Assembly (NCBI RefSeq): GCF_009498295.1
Contig: NZ_CP040813.1
Coordinates: 1,743,001 to 1,807,000, forward strand
Direction: 5' to 3'
Source of the DNA: Oceanihabitans sp. IOP_32
GTDB lineage: Bacteria; Bacteroidota; Bacteroidia; Flavobacteriales; Flavobacteriaceae
DNA: 64,000 nucleotides
The position numbers were made by a program, and so were the translations under genes. This document shows, piece by piece, positions 17,575-25,777 of this stretch (positions are counted from its first letter, which is position 1; every line of letters starts with the position of its first letter). The notes beneath the pieces were generated by a model. The model worked only from the letters and a program-made list of their open reading frames with translations, was not told the DNA's origin and made no database searches.

Positions 17575-17806
17575 TTAGCAAGGACTTTGATTGGGCTAGA
17601 ATACGTTCTTTACCGTCGTTCGTAAATCTGCTATTTTCAGCTTTTTCCAATTTAGCTCTAATCCAGTCAATTCGAACTTGTTGCTTTCGAGCTTGTCTAA
17701 TTAAATCGTTAATTAACTCACTTTTACTCGAATATTTTTTATTGTCCACTTGAGTTTTTAGCCACTCATCGTTAGGCACTGTAAATGGTATACTTTGCTT
17801 GGCCAT
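17567..17806 (-). CDS. ParD/CopG-type antitoxin
   Basis: 79 residues. IPFTVPNDEWLKTQVDNKKYSSKSELINDLIRQARKQQ is the ribbon-helix-helix pattern of ParD antitoxins, followed by a charged C-terminal toxin-binding helix. It overlaps the start of the ParE gene by 8 bp (normal antitoxin-toxin order). It appears intact while its toxin is frameshifted. Confidence 0.82.
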   Translation of the reverse strand: MAKQSIPFTVPNDEWLKTQVDNKKYSSKSELINDLIRQARKQQVRIDWIRAKLEKAENSRFTNDGKERILAQSKSLLNG

Positions 17807-17869
17807 AATTTAATATGTTGGTGTAAATACACACCAAAACCGCATCTTCTACAAGTGTGATAGTTTGTT

Positions 17870-18094
17870 TTAGAAAGTTAGAATATTTGACCATTTTAAA
17901 ACATATATCACTAAAACTGTTCCGGCTGTACTTTAAAATATTGAACTCTGCCAGAAGTAAACTTTGTTTCCCCAAACATTTAACCACTTTTTCCCCAATG
18001 ATTCTTTAATGAAGCTTTTCATAATTTTATAATGAATAAGATTAATAATCAAGAAAATTGTTGTGGCTGTTACGATTATCAAAATTTTATTCAT
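17870..18094 (-). pseudogene. Small membrane protein interrupted by an in-frame stop
   Basis: From the ATG at 18092-18094 the frame gives MNKILIIVTATTIFLIINLI then KSFIKESLGKKWLNVWGNKV and YFWQSSIF, then TAA at 17933-17935; after the stop the same frame continues with STAGTVLVIYVLKWSNILTF to a second stop at 17870. The uninterrupted product would have two membrane helices and about 74 residues. Because the reading frame continues with membrane-like sequence, I read the first stop as a nonsense mutation. Function unknown. It is the last gene of the arsenic-type block. Confidence 0.6.
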
Positions 18095-18258
18095 ATCTAA
18101 ATTTATATTATTTGGTAGAGGTCTTAAATGTTAATAGGCATGGCTACAGGTAGTTGTGGTTGTTTTGTTTTTGTCTTTACTATTGTTAGATATTAGTATT
18201 GGACTAATTATGAGCACTAAAAAAGTTTGATTGTTTTTTATTTTTATTAAATTATGAT

Positions 18259-19233
18259 TTATAACATTATATTAAATAGAAACCCTGAAAAGATGATAGC
18301 GAGGGTAATAACACTAAAAAATATCGCAATTAATTTTAACGACATCACTTTTTTAAGTAGGGTCGCTTCGGGAATTGATAAACCTACGGTTGCCATCATA
18401 AAGGCAATGGCAGTTCCCAGCGGCACCCCTTTCGCAACAAATACTTCGATAATAGGAACAATTCCCGCTGCATTGGCATACATGGGCACGGCAACAATTA
18501 CTGCGAGCGGAACAGTCCACCACTCTCCACCTCCAAGATATTGCTCAAAAAAGTTTTCTGGAACATAACCGTGCATAGCTGCACCAATAGTAATACCTAT
18601 AACTACATAAAGAAGAACACCTCTTACAATGTCCCAAGATCCCCGAGTGATTTCGGGTAAGCGTTGGTAGAACGATTGTTTTTCTTCTTCGTATTCAGCT
18701 TGTTTCATTTTATTATCAAGAATCTTTTTAACCCAATCAGAGAGTAAAGGTTCAAGCTTGAATTTGCCAAGTAGCCAACCGCCAATTGTACCTAATAAAA
18801 TACCTGAAACAGCATAAATTAACGTTGCTTTTACACCAAACATCCCAAGAAACATGGCAATAGCAACTTCATTTACTAAAGGAGAAGTTATTAAAAAAGA
18901 AAAAGTGACACCTAGTGGGATTCCTCCTTGAACAAAACCAATAAATAAAGGAACTGAAGAGCAGGAACAAAAGGGTGTTAAGGCACCAAATACAGAAGAG
19001 AAAAAATATTCTAAACCGTATAGCTTTTTTTTGTTTAGATAATTTTTAAGCCGTTCGATAGGAAAATAGGCATTTACAATTCCCATTAAAAAAACAATGA
19101 AAAATAGCAGAATGAGAATTTTGAGTGTATCATACACAAAGAAATTCAGGGCTGTGCCAAATTTAGTTTCCGCTCCAATCTCAAAAATCGAATAAATTAA
19201 CCAATCGGCAAAATTTTGTAACCAATCAAACAT
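18259..19233 (-). CDS. ArsP_1/UPF0718-family permease
   Basis: About 324 residues from ATG at 19231-19233 (a TTG two codons earlier is also possible). Eight or more hydrophobic helices in two halves, each with the family signature: ALTPFCSCSSVPLFIGFVQG near residue 85 and VPMYANAAGIVPIIEVF near residue 250. The cysteine-rich loop is typical of the permease family that includes ArsP, which exports trivalent organoarsenicals; other members have unknown substrates. Its start overlaps the end of the OsmC reading frame by 8 bp, and ArsR and a thioredoxin-like protein precede it, which supports a metalloid or redox role. Confidence 0.8.
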   Translation of the reverse strand: MFDWLQNFADWLIYSIFEIGAETKFGTALNFFVYDTLKILILLFFIVFLMGIVNAYFPIERLKNYLNKKKLYGLEYFFSSVFGALTPFCSCSSVPLFIGFVQGGIPLGVTFSFLITSPLVNEVAIAMFLGMFGVKATLIYAVSGILLGTIGGWLLGKFKLEPLLSDWVKKILDNKMKQAEYEEEKQSFYQRLPEITRGSWDIVRGVLLYVVIGITIGAAMHGYVPENFFEQYLGGGEWWTVPLAVIVAVPMYANAAGIVPIIEVFVAKGVPLGTAIAFMMATVGLSIPEATLLKKVMSLKLIAIFFSVITLAIIFSGFLFNIML

Positions 19234-19632
19234 TTTCAATCGTGTTAATCGTTCCTGAAATTGAACAAGACATTTTTACAGTATTGTAAATAGTACCAAA
19301 TTTTTCAATATTTTTTTTAAGTAAATCTGAATTCAATTTTTTGTCGTTGCTGTAAATTGTTAAATTGTAAACGATATTTCCATTCTAGGTGGGTTTTCAA
19401 GACGTGTCGCACTAACTTCAATGGTGGCTTTTGAATAGGCGAATTTCATCATTCCTGAAAATCTTTCAACATTTTTAAGAATGCAGGAAGCGAAAGAACC
19501 CAAGAATAATTCAGCTGGATTCGGTAAGGTTTCGGCAGACTTTGAAGTTATGCCAAAATCTATATGCGATTCTTTTATATGAACAACTGCATCTTGATTA
19601 GAAATGGATGAAGCCTTGATATGATAATTCAC
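19226..19632 (-). pseudogene. OsmC-family protein, frameshifted
   Basis: The first 90 codons (to the stop at 19360) give the N-terminal half of an OsmC protein, including PNPAELFLGSFASCILKNVE with the redox cysteine. One frame over, the sequence goes on with IVYNLTIYSNDKKLNSDLLK and NIEKFGTIYNTVKMSCSIS up to a stop at 19226-19228, which is the normal C-terminal half with the second cysteine. A one-base indel near 19370 explains this. OsmC proteins reduce organic hydroperoxides. The break is either a real pseudogene or a sequencing error. Confidence 0.75.
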
Positions 19633-19640
19633 AGTACTTT

Positions 19641-19877
19641 TTAGTTTAAAAGAGCCAATACTTCATCTTTTGAAGGCACTCTACCTTTAATGGTGATCAC
19701 ATCATCTATTACTAAAGCTGGTGTGGTCATGACGTTAAATTTCATAATCTCCATGATATCTTCAACTTTTTCAATAGATGCATCGATGTTGTTTGCTGAA
19801 ACCACCTCTTTAACAACACCTGTCATTGATTGGCATTTTGGACAGCCTGTACCTAAAATTTTAATTACTTTGGTCAT
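19641..19877 (-). CDS. Small thioredoxin-like protein (redox-active disulfide protein 2 type)
   Basis: 78 residues with a thioredoxin fold pattern and the motif GTGCPKCQSM (CxxC) at residues 9-18, plus cis-proline in NVMTTPALVID and a final GRVPSKDEVLALL. This short thioredoxin_3 family usually sits beside ArsR and ArsP-like permeases, as it does here. Probably a cytosolic redox or metal-binding partner of the permease. Confidence 0.85.
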   Translation of the reverse strand: MTKVIKILGTGCPKCQSMTGVVKEVVSANNIDASIEKVEDIMEIMKFNVMTTPALVIDDVITIKGRVPSKDEVLALLN

Positions 19878-19927
19878 AATATTTATGTTTGTTTATCGCC
19901 AATAGACGATATATTAATAAAAAAATA

Positions 19928-20233
19928 TCAATTAAAAAATTCTTGAAATAACGTTTTCGCAATTTCCCAATTTTCTTGATGGATACAATACTTTATTTTT
20001 GGTGGTTTTAATTCTCCTTGAATTAAACCTGCGTTTTTTAATTCTTTTAAATGTTGTGAAACTGTTGATTGAGAAATTGGCAATATTTCAACCAAATCTC
20101 CTGTAAAACAACAAGATTGATTTTCAAGATGTTTTAAAATAGCAATACGAGTAGGATGTCCTAAAGCTTTGGCAAATTTTGCTAAAACTTCGGTATCTTC
20201 TTTATATTCTATGTGTTCTAAACTTCTTTTCAT
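19928..20233 (-). CDS. ArsR/SmtB-family transcriptional regulator
   Basis: 101 residues. Winged helix: LAKFAKALGHPTRIAILKHL, recognition helix ISQSTVSQHLKELKNAGLI, wing PPKIKYCIHQEN. A vicinal Cys pair in NQSCCFTGDLV lies where ArsR proteins place inducer-binding cysteines. It probably represses the downstream thioredoxin/OsmC/permease genes and is released by metal or metalloid. The short AT-rich gap 20234-20340 would hold its promoter. Confidence 0.88.
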   Translation of the reverse strand: MKRSLEHIEYKEDTEVLAKFAKALGHPTRIAILKHLENQSCCFTGDLVEILPISQSTVSQHLKELKNAGLIQGELKPPKIKYCIHQENWEIAKTLFQEFFN

Positions 20234-20413
20234 ATTTCTTATCGCAAATTTACGATAAGTTTTTTAATTGAAATATAACTTTTGTCATATTTACTTAATA
20301 CAACAGAACCAAGTTTAATTTACGTAATATAATAATTGCCGTTTTATTTGGTCACAAACACGAGAAACTCACTCCAAATAAATGAGTCTAAACTTCTTAC
20401 TTGGGTTGGGAAA

Positions 20414-20819
20414 TCCAAACCTGCAACATATTCGCTACTTCTTTCTGCAAGGTCGTTCTAAACCAAATCCAATCAAGATTAGACCAACCATATATTCAGG
20501 ATAATCTCGTAAAAATATAATGGCTAAAACAAACATTAAAACAGAACCAATTATCCAATTTAAAATAAGTGAAATAGAAAGGATTTTTGTGTTTCTAAAA
20601 ACCTACCTATGGCAGCAGAGTATAATTAACCTTTGCCAAAGGTGGATTTATAGTTATAATCAAACCGATTACAAGCGGAAAATTGACTCTTCCGCGATTA
20701 AATGGGTTTATACCATTTGTGAAACTTGGATTAAAGTATCCAAGTCGAACACCAAAAGCCATTGCGACAAATATTCAAAACGTTAGTTTTCTGTCAAGAC
20801 TTAATTTTTTTGAAGACAT
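20414..20819 (-). pseudogene. ACR3-type arsenite exporter remnant
   Basis: Reading the minus strand from ATG at 20817-20819 gives MSSKKLSLDRKLTF, then TGA where Trp is expected, then IFVAMAFGVRLGYFNPSF, ... NFPLVIGLII, PPLAKVNYTLLP. Other frames continue with [39 protein letters not shown] and finally [14 protein letters not shown]. These are consecutive parts of ACR3 arsenite transporters. There are at least one nonsense codon, two frameshifts and loss of the C-terminal half, so the gene is dead. It lies 3 bp downstream of arsC, as in a normal ars operon. Confidence 0.85.
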
Positions 20820-20822
20820 TTT

Positions 20823-21455
20823 TTACGCTTTTATTTGTGAGAAAACGTAGAATAATTCATTTGCAATTTGCAGACTTCTTTCATGGTATTTTTCTGCTTG
20901 TTGTGGTGTGTTGTCAAATGCTTTTGGGTCTTCAAAAGTAATTGGTATGCGTTTTTCAGCTCCAGGAACAAATGGACAGGCTTCATTTGCTGAATCGCAA
21001 GTCATAATTGCTACAAATCCAGATTTTGGGTTGAAATCGTCGTCTAATTTTTTTGAAAATCCTAGTATTGGATGTTCGTTTTCTGCATATTTAATGCTGT
21101 AAACAGGATTCTCGGTTTTTGAAATGATTCTTATCTGAAAACCTGAATTTTGCAAAGTTTCTGCAACCATTGGAAAAAGTGCTGTGGCCTCTGTTCCTCC
21201 TGAATAACAAAACACATTTTTAATGTTAAAGTAATGTGCCATAGTTTGCGCCCAAACTTGCGATAAATGGCTTCTTCTTGAATTGTGAGTACAAATAAAG
21301 TTGATTCTAATTTCTTGATGATTTGAAACTTTAGACTGAATAAAATCTGTTAGCGGTTGTAAAACTGCTTTACGTTCCTCCGAAATTGTTTGAGGATTTA
21401 ATTCTTTGATTACATTTTTTATTTCTGAAAACAGGGTTGTTTTGGTTGTTATCAT
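20823..21455 (-). CDS. Arsenate reductase / low-molecular-weight phosphatase-like protein
   Basis: 210 residues. INFICTHNSRRSHLSQVWAQ at about 49-68 holds the CX5R phosphatase loop (Cys-Thr-His-Asn-Ser-Arg-Arg), and the acidic loop near the end, KRIPITFEDPKAFDNTP, provides the catalytic Asp. An N-terminal extension of about 45 residues precedes the domain. Members reduce arsenate to arsenite with thiol help; the arsenite must then be exported, but the ACR3 gene next to it is destroyed. Without an exporter the gene may be useless or may rely on the ArsP-like permease or another exporter elsewhere. Confidence 0.82.
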   Translation of the reverse strand: MITTKTTLFSEIKNVIKELNPQTISEERKAVLQPLTDFIQSKVSNHQEIRINFICTHNSRRSHLSQVWAQTMAHYFNIKNVFCYSGGTEATALFPMVAETLQNSGFQIRIISKTENPVYSIKYAENEHPILGFSKKLDDDFNPKSGFVAIMTCDSANEACPFVPGAEKRIPITFEDPKAFDNTPQQAEKYHERSLQIANELFYVFSQIKA

Positions 21456-21610
21456 ACTTAGTTATTTGTTGCGATTAATATGTTCAATTTTTTTAACAAT
21501 AATAAGAGGCTATTTAAAGCATTTTAAACAAGTCTTGAATACCCTTGAAATAAATGGTGTGTTTTTAAAAATAGCGATTTATCAATTTTAGTTCGATTCC
21601 CCAGGTTGTG

Positions 21611-21638
21611 CAACGTTTATTGGTGTTGTAAATAGTGC
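21611..21638. repeat. Cassette recombination half-site f (left end of array)
   Basis: Only the right arm of a site is seen: GGTGTTGTAAATAGTGC. The GGT-GTTG core is identical to that of sites a and e. The following bases GTTGTAAATAGTGC (21625-21638) are complementary to GCATTACTTACAAC at 22460-22473 at 12 of 14 positions, which defines the two ends of cassette I. No matching left arm is visible upstream, so the array is truncated or fused here. Confidence 0.65.
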
Positions 21639-21645
21639 TTTTCGT

Positions 21646-22440
21646 TCACTTACTTAATTTTAGTATTCGAAAGGCTCCTTGAATTACCAAAACAAAAACA
21701 ATTGTTCCGATAATCAAATCAGGTTTACTCGAACTTAACCAATTCACCAAAAGTCCTGCGATTATTACACCTAAATTAATTATCACATCATTCGAAGTAA
21801 ATATCATACTCGCTTTTATATGTGCCTCTTCTTTGTGCTTTGATTGTTGTAAAATATAAAGACAAATTCCGTTTGCGATAAGTGCAAAAACCGAAACGAT
21901 AATCATTGTCGAAAAATCAGGAAGTTTCTCGTCTCCGAAGAATCTTCTTAAAACTTCTACAAATCCAATAATCGCAAGTATTATTTGAAAATATCCAGCA
22001 AGTTTGGCAATCCGTTTTTTCTTTATTACTGTTCCGCCAACCGCAAACAAACTAATTCCGTACACAAAACTGTCCGCAAGCATATCTAAACTATCGGCAA
22101 CAAGTCCCATAGATTTTGAGATAATTCCTGTTGTCATTTCAATAATGAAAAAAGCAAAATTTATTGCAAGTACAGACCAAAGTAGCTTTTTTTGGTTTGC
22201 GTTTTCTTTAAATTCCGTTCGGTCGGTTTGTTCCGTTGAGATTTTTTTTCCACCTAAATTCAATTCGATAACGGACTTTTCGATTTGGTCAATTTCTCCG
22301 CTGTGAAAAACGGTCAATTTTCGATTCGGAATATCAAAGTCCAAATTCGCAATGCTTGAAATTCCGTCCAATTTCATTCGGATAAGATTTTCCTCTGAAG
22401 GACAATCCATTTTGGTAATTTCAAATATTGTTTTATTCAC
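21646..22440 (-). CDS. Cassette I: CDF-family cation transporter with N-terminal HMA-like domain
   Basis: 264 residues from a GTG start at 22438-22440; the GTG is needed to keep the start of the N-terminal domain (FEITKMDCPSEENLIRMKL, like heavy-metal-associated domains). Residues about 85-264 are a cation-diffusion-facilitator membrane domain with ADSLDMLADS carrying the usual metal-binding Asp residues, and five to six helices. It is probably an efflux pump for divalent metal ions. It fills cassette I almost completely: the start is 20 bp from the right cassette end and the stop 15 bp from the left end, so its promoter must lie in site a or further out. Confidence 0.85.
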   Translation of the reverse strand: MNKTIFEITKMDCPSEENLIRMKLDGISSIANLDFDIPNRKLTVFHSGEIDQIEKSVIELNLGGKKISTEQTDRTEFKENANQKKLLWSVLAINFAFFIIEMTTGIISKSMGLVADSLDMLADSFVYGISLFAVGGTVIKKKRIAKLAGYFQIILAIIGFVEVLRRFFGDEKLPDFSTMIIVSVFALIANGICLYILQQSKHKEEAHIKASMIFTSNDVIINLGVIIAGLLVNWLSSSKPDLIIGTIVFVLVIQGAFRILKLSK

Positions 22441-22466
22441 TTGGTTTCTGGGTTTTTCGGCATTAC

Positions 22467-22598
22467 TTACAACGTGTTTGTGTATGATTAGTGGCGTGTT
22501 TTAAGCACCTAATTTAGCAAATAAAAACCGAATAGAAAATCCGCGAGGATTTTCGTAAGTAGGCGAGAACCAGCCATTAATTATACACGGTGTTGGCA
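22467..22598. repeat. Full attC-like recombination site a (132 bp)
   Basis: Left arm: CAAC 22470-22473, six bases, GTGTAT 22480-22485, G, ATTA, G, TGGC 22492-22495. Right arm: GCCA 22573-22576, T, TAAT, T, ATACAC 22583-22588, three bases, GTTG 22592-22595. All blocks are complementary and the two G residues face T. Inside is a perfect 8-bp hairpin GAAAATCC / GGATTTTC (22535-22554) with loop GCGA. It is the same length as site e, and stem differences between the two are compensated. Confidence 0.85.
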
Positions 22599-22621
22599 TT
22601 TCGTTATTTTTATTCAGTTTA

Positions 22622-22798
22622 TTAATTTTCATCCTTCTTCTTATTCGCTCTAATTGTCAAAACCATTGATATTATAATTAAAACACTCGATAATGTTGAC
22701 ATCCAAAATCCTCGATCAATTTCATCGGTCGTTATAAAATTCCCAATCATTAAAATTGCACTTGCAATAATTACTATTAAAGGTAAATTCTTTTTCAT
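22622..22798 (-). CDS. Cassette II: 58-residue two-helix membrane protein
   Basis: From ATG at 22796-22798: MKKNLPLIVIIASAILMIGN at the N terminus and MSTLSSVLIIISMVLTIRAN later, ending KKKDEN. Two hydrophobic helices separated by a short polar loop, with a basic tail. Not recognised. The stop codon lies 24 bp before site a, as expected for a cassette gene followed by its recombination site. A codon pattern free of stops and the membrane-protein composition support a real gene, but its size keeps confidence moderate. Confidence 0.6.
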   Translation of the reverse strand: MKKNLPLIVIIASAILMIGNFITTDEIDRGFWMSTLSSVLIIISMVLTIRANKKKDEN

Positions 22799-22975
22799 TA
22801 ATTCAGTTTTTGTTTATGAGCGAATTCGGTCAGCGTCTTATTCCGCAAACTTTTGCAATTCCGATTGAGTGAGCAAATCTGCAACTTGCTAAATTCCGGA
22901 TTCAATTCGGGTTTTGCTTTTCAATTAATTTTCCGATTCCGCAAACGAGCTAAAAGTCAAATGTTTTGTTTTAAA

Positions 22976-23227
22976 TCACTCTTTTTTATATTTCTTATGT
23001 TCTATTTTCTTTTTTTTTAAAATCGCATAAAATTTTCGTGGCGAGATTTTCAAGTCTTTTGTTATTTCGCTTACTTTTTTCTCTCCTTTTTTATATAGCT
23101 TTAAATCCTGGTTTACTTTTTTGTCAAAGTAATGTTTTTCTAGTTTCTCAATGATTTGTAATTCAGTCAGATTTGAGTCAGTTGTATATTTTTCAATTTC
23201 CGATTTAATGTCTTTTAAATTACTCAT
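22976..23227 (-). CDS. Cassette II: small basic helical protein
   Basis: 83 residues from the ATG at 23225-23227 (another ATG three codons earlier). Very rich in Lys and Glu: NLKDIKSEIEKYTTDSNLTE, then a region VSEITKDLKISPRKFYAILKK that looks like a helix-turn-helix, and a basic end. It could bind nucleic acid, but this is a guess. The start is about 30 bp from the right end of cassette II; 177 bp without a gene separate it from the 58-residue membrane protein. Confidence 0.6.
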   Translation of the reverse strand: MSNLKDIKSEIEKYTTDSNLTELQIIEKLEKHYFDKKVNQDLKLYKKGEKKVSEITKDLKISPRKFYAILKKKKIEHKKYKKE

Positions 23228-23259
23228 AATTGTCATTTTTAACGGTTCTGCTCAATGAA

Positions 23260-23390
23260 TGCCAACGGTCTTGTATATGAAAAGTAGCGGATTTTAAGTA
23301 CTAACTTTTCGGATTTTAACAGACCTTTAATTTATTCATTTTGTTTCGATTAAGCGATTAAACCGCTATTTTTTATATACGTTGTTGAAC
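23260..23390. repeat. Full attC-like recombination site b (131 bp)
   Basis: Left arm: CAAC 23263-23266, six bases (GGTCTT), GTATAT, G, AAAA, G, TAGCGG. Right arm: CCGCTA, T, TTTT, T, ATATAC, three bases (GTT), GTTG. Both G residues face T, as in all other sites. It shares internal blocks with site c (TTTCGGATT, TTTCGATTAAGC). Its right core GTTGAAC ends in GAAC, the tetranucleotide next to which IS91-type elements insert; the IS91-like element begins immediately after. Confidence 0.85.
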
Positions 23391-23472
23391 TAAACCTAAA
23401 GGTAGCTTCACGAGACAGTTACATCACGATTCACTACCTTTAGGATCAAGGTTTAATCTAATACTCAATATT

Positions 23473-24372
23473 ATGAAAAAAAAATGACACTCTCATTGAA
23501 AGAGCCATTATTTCCGTTCCAGAGTTTGCAATACTCTACCACAAACTCAAGCGCTCCGTTGAGCTCGCTGGTAAAAGCCAGAGCACACTTACCAACTATG
23601 CTCGCTGTCTGGCGCACATCGCACTCCATTTTAACTGTAGTCCACTTGAGCTCGATGAGGAACAGATCTTAGATTATCTACACGTTTTAAAGTCACAACA
23701 TAAGACCCCCTCAGATAGTTTTTTCAAGCACACTGTTTATGGGCTTCGCTATGCTTATCGCATCTTTGGGATGAAAGAAATGCGGGTCATACTTCCTTCT
23801 ATTGAACGCCCCAAGAAGCTCCCCGTGGTATTAAACCAAAGGGAGGTAAAAAAACTGCTTCGCACTCCAAGACTGCTCAAGCACCGATTGGTACTTGCCA
23901 TGCTCTATGGCTGTGGGCTCCGCAATTTTGAACTTCGCAACCTACAACGCAGGGATCTAGATTTTGACAGGAAGTTGCTGCACGTGCGCCAGGGCAAGGG
24001 GCGCAAGGATCGCTATGTTCCCTTATCCGAGATACAGATCCGTGGCCTTAAGAAGTACCTACAGGCAGAGAATCCGGTCACTTGGTGCTTTACGGCAATG
24101 ATAGAACAGGCAGTCCGGCGCAGCTTTCCTCGCAAGGGATACAGTGGATCGTGCGTGAGGCCCGCAAGCAAAGCGGTATTACAAAGGAGATTACCGCCCA
24201 TATCCTGCGCCATAGCTATGCCACCCATCTTTTGGAAATGGGTCTGGACATTATGAGCGTGAAGGACCTCTTGGGACACGCAGATATTCAGACCACTCTT
24301 ATCTACCTCCATGTGGCACAATCAGGTAGGCAAAAGCCGTTCAGTCCGCTGGATAGGCTTTATGGTCAATAG
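23473..24372 (+). pseudogene. IS91-associated tyrosine recombinase, two frameshifts
   Basis: The ATG at 23473 is followed by nine A and then a stop; a different A count restores the frame NDTLIERAIISVPEFAILYH and onward to KLPVVLNQREVKKLL. Catalytic parts: YGCGLRNFELRNL (Arg), GKGRKDRYVPL (Lys), then after a second frameshift near 24085 EITAHILRHSYATHLLEMGL (His-x-x-Arg) and LGHADIQTTLIYLH (His, Tyr). The full product would be about 300 residues, of a type often found beside IS91 transposases. Broken in this copy. Confidence 0.8.
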
Positions 24373-24374
24373 GG

Positions 24375-25505
24375 ATGTGCTGTCCCGATCATGAAGTAGC
24401 GCACGTATTGGAGCGCAACAGGGAGCACCTTGCCAATCATTGTGCCAACAGTTGGCAAGTCCGCACCCTGCATGCCCTGCGCAAGTGCCGCACCGCGGCC
24501 CTTGGCGGCCACATTGATTGTTGTAATAATCCTGCCTGTTATAAGCTCCATCTTAGCTACAACAGTTGCCGTAACCGTCATTGCCCCAAGTGCCAGGGAC
24601 ACAAGAAGGAAGCATGGATCCAGGCAAGGGAGGCAGATTTATTAAAGGTTTCTTACTTCCACGTGGTCTTTACCCTGCCCTGTGAGCTGAACAGGTTATC
24701 TCTGTACGAGCCAAAATTGGTGTACAACCTTTTGTTCACAACGGCCTGGGGCATCGTTAAGGATTTTGGCGCTAATCCCAAGTTCTTGGGTGGCAGGATG
24801 GGAATGGTCGCTATACTGCACACTTGGGGGCAGAACCTCTCGTTGCACCCACACCTGCACTGCATTGTCCCGGGAGGTGGGATTACCAAGACTGGCAAAT
24901 GGAAGAACACCAAGAGCAAGGGAAAGTACCTGTTTCCGGTAAAGGCGATGAGCATAGTTTTTAGGGCTCGGTTTGTTGCTGGGCTGCGCAAAGAGCTTGG
25001 AAAATCACAACCCGCTTCATTTTACGAAAGCCTGTTCAAAACCAGTGGGTGGTCTATTGCAAACGCCCATTCTTTGGGCCTTCACAGGTAGTGGAATATC
25101 TAGGGCGCTATACCCATAAAATTGCGATAAGCAACCATCGTTTAAAAAGTCTTGAAAGTGGAAACGTACGGTTTATGGTAAAGGATTATCGCCAAGGGGG
25201 TAAGAAGTCGGTACTTGCACTATCCGATGCCGAGTTCATCAGGCGTTTTTCATTGCATATCCTGCCCAAAGGGTTTACCCGCATCCGGCACTATGGTATC
25301 TTGAGCAGCTATTATAAAAGAACCATAATCCCAGAACTACAAAAAGATCTGGGTAGGCCAGAACTAGCGGAAAAAGTACTTTAAAGCACCGCAAGTGTCC
25401 CAGCTGTAAAAAAGGAAACCTGGTTACCATTGCAACCTTCCCCGCTCGTGGACCACCGAATGGTTGGCGCGAACAGATCGAGAAACACCTAAACAGACCA
25501 ATATG
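24375..25505 (+). pseudogene. IS91-family HUH transposase, frameshifted
   Basis: The N-terminal part has a zinc finger (CNNPACYKLHLSYNSCRNRH followed by CPKC) and the HUH motif SLHPHLHCIVPGGG. Near 25050 the frame shifts; the next frame gives VEYLGRYTHKIAISNHRL with the nucleophilic tyrosine, then RQGGKKSVLALSDAEFIRRF. A third frame after 25382 supplies KHRKCPSCKKGNLVTIATF, the C-terminal zinc knuckle. Two frameshifts mean the enzyme is inactive. It follows the recombinase pseudogene by 2 bp. Confidence 0.85.
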
Positions 25506-25777
25506 AAAAAAACGCAAAACCGACGTAACGGGACTGCTATGGCCAAAACTGAAGAAAACACATCAAAGCAGTAATGAACAAGGAAAAATAAGTCCTAAAT
25601 CTGCCATGTTCTTTTAATATTCCAAAGAAAGGGAGGCCAAAAACTCCCAAAACAGAAAAAACCAACTCCTAAAAATCCAATCCAAAACAGACCATTCCCC
25701 ATAAGGGCGAACCGACAAACACCGGTTCAGTCAACACGGCATTCATGTTGGGTCGTACCGACCACACGAATGCTTAG

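Larger units (their letters stand above)
23391..25777 (+). mobile_element. Decayed IS91-family element with tyrosine-recombinase gene
   Basis: Ends are approximate. The segment contains a recombinase pseudogene and an IS91-type HUH transposase pseudogene on the + strand and is visibly richer in G+C (roughly half) than the AT-rich surroundings, so it came from another host. Left end: perfect 11-bp inverted repeat CCTAAAGGTAG (23395-23405) / CTACCTTTAGG (23434-23444). Right end: hairpins GAACCG / CGGTTC (25709-25728) and GGTCG-TAC-CGACC (25751-25763). It lies directly after GAAC at 23387-23390, matching the known IS91 target preference. No target duplication is expected for this family. Confidence 0.75.

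Noticed and set aside
17772..17987. 71-codon minus-strand frame overlapping the antitoxin start
   Set aside because: It crosses the small membrane-protein pseudogene in another frame and has no coding character.
18254..18568. 104-codon + strand frame
   Set aside because: Antisense shadow of the ArsP-like permease gene.
20520..20786. Open frame of 88 codons on the + strand
   Set aside because: The minus strand here encodes recognisable consecutive pieces of ACR3; the + frame is antisense to it and has no family features.
21590..21612. GTTCGATTCC, resembling a tRNA T-loop next to the array end
   Set aside because: No matching T-stem, acceptor stem or anticodon arm upstream; not a tRNA.
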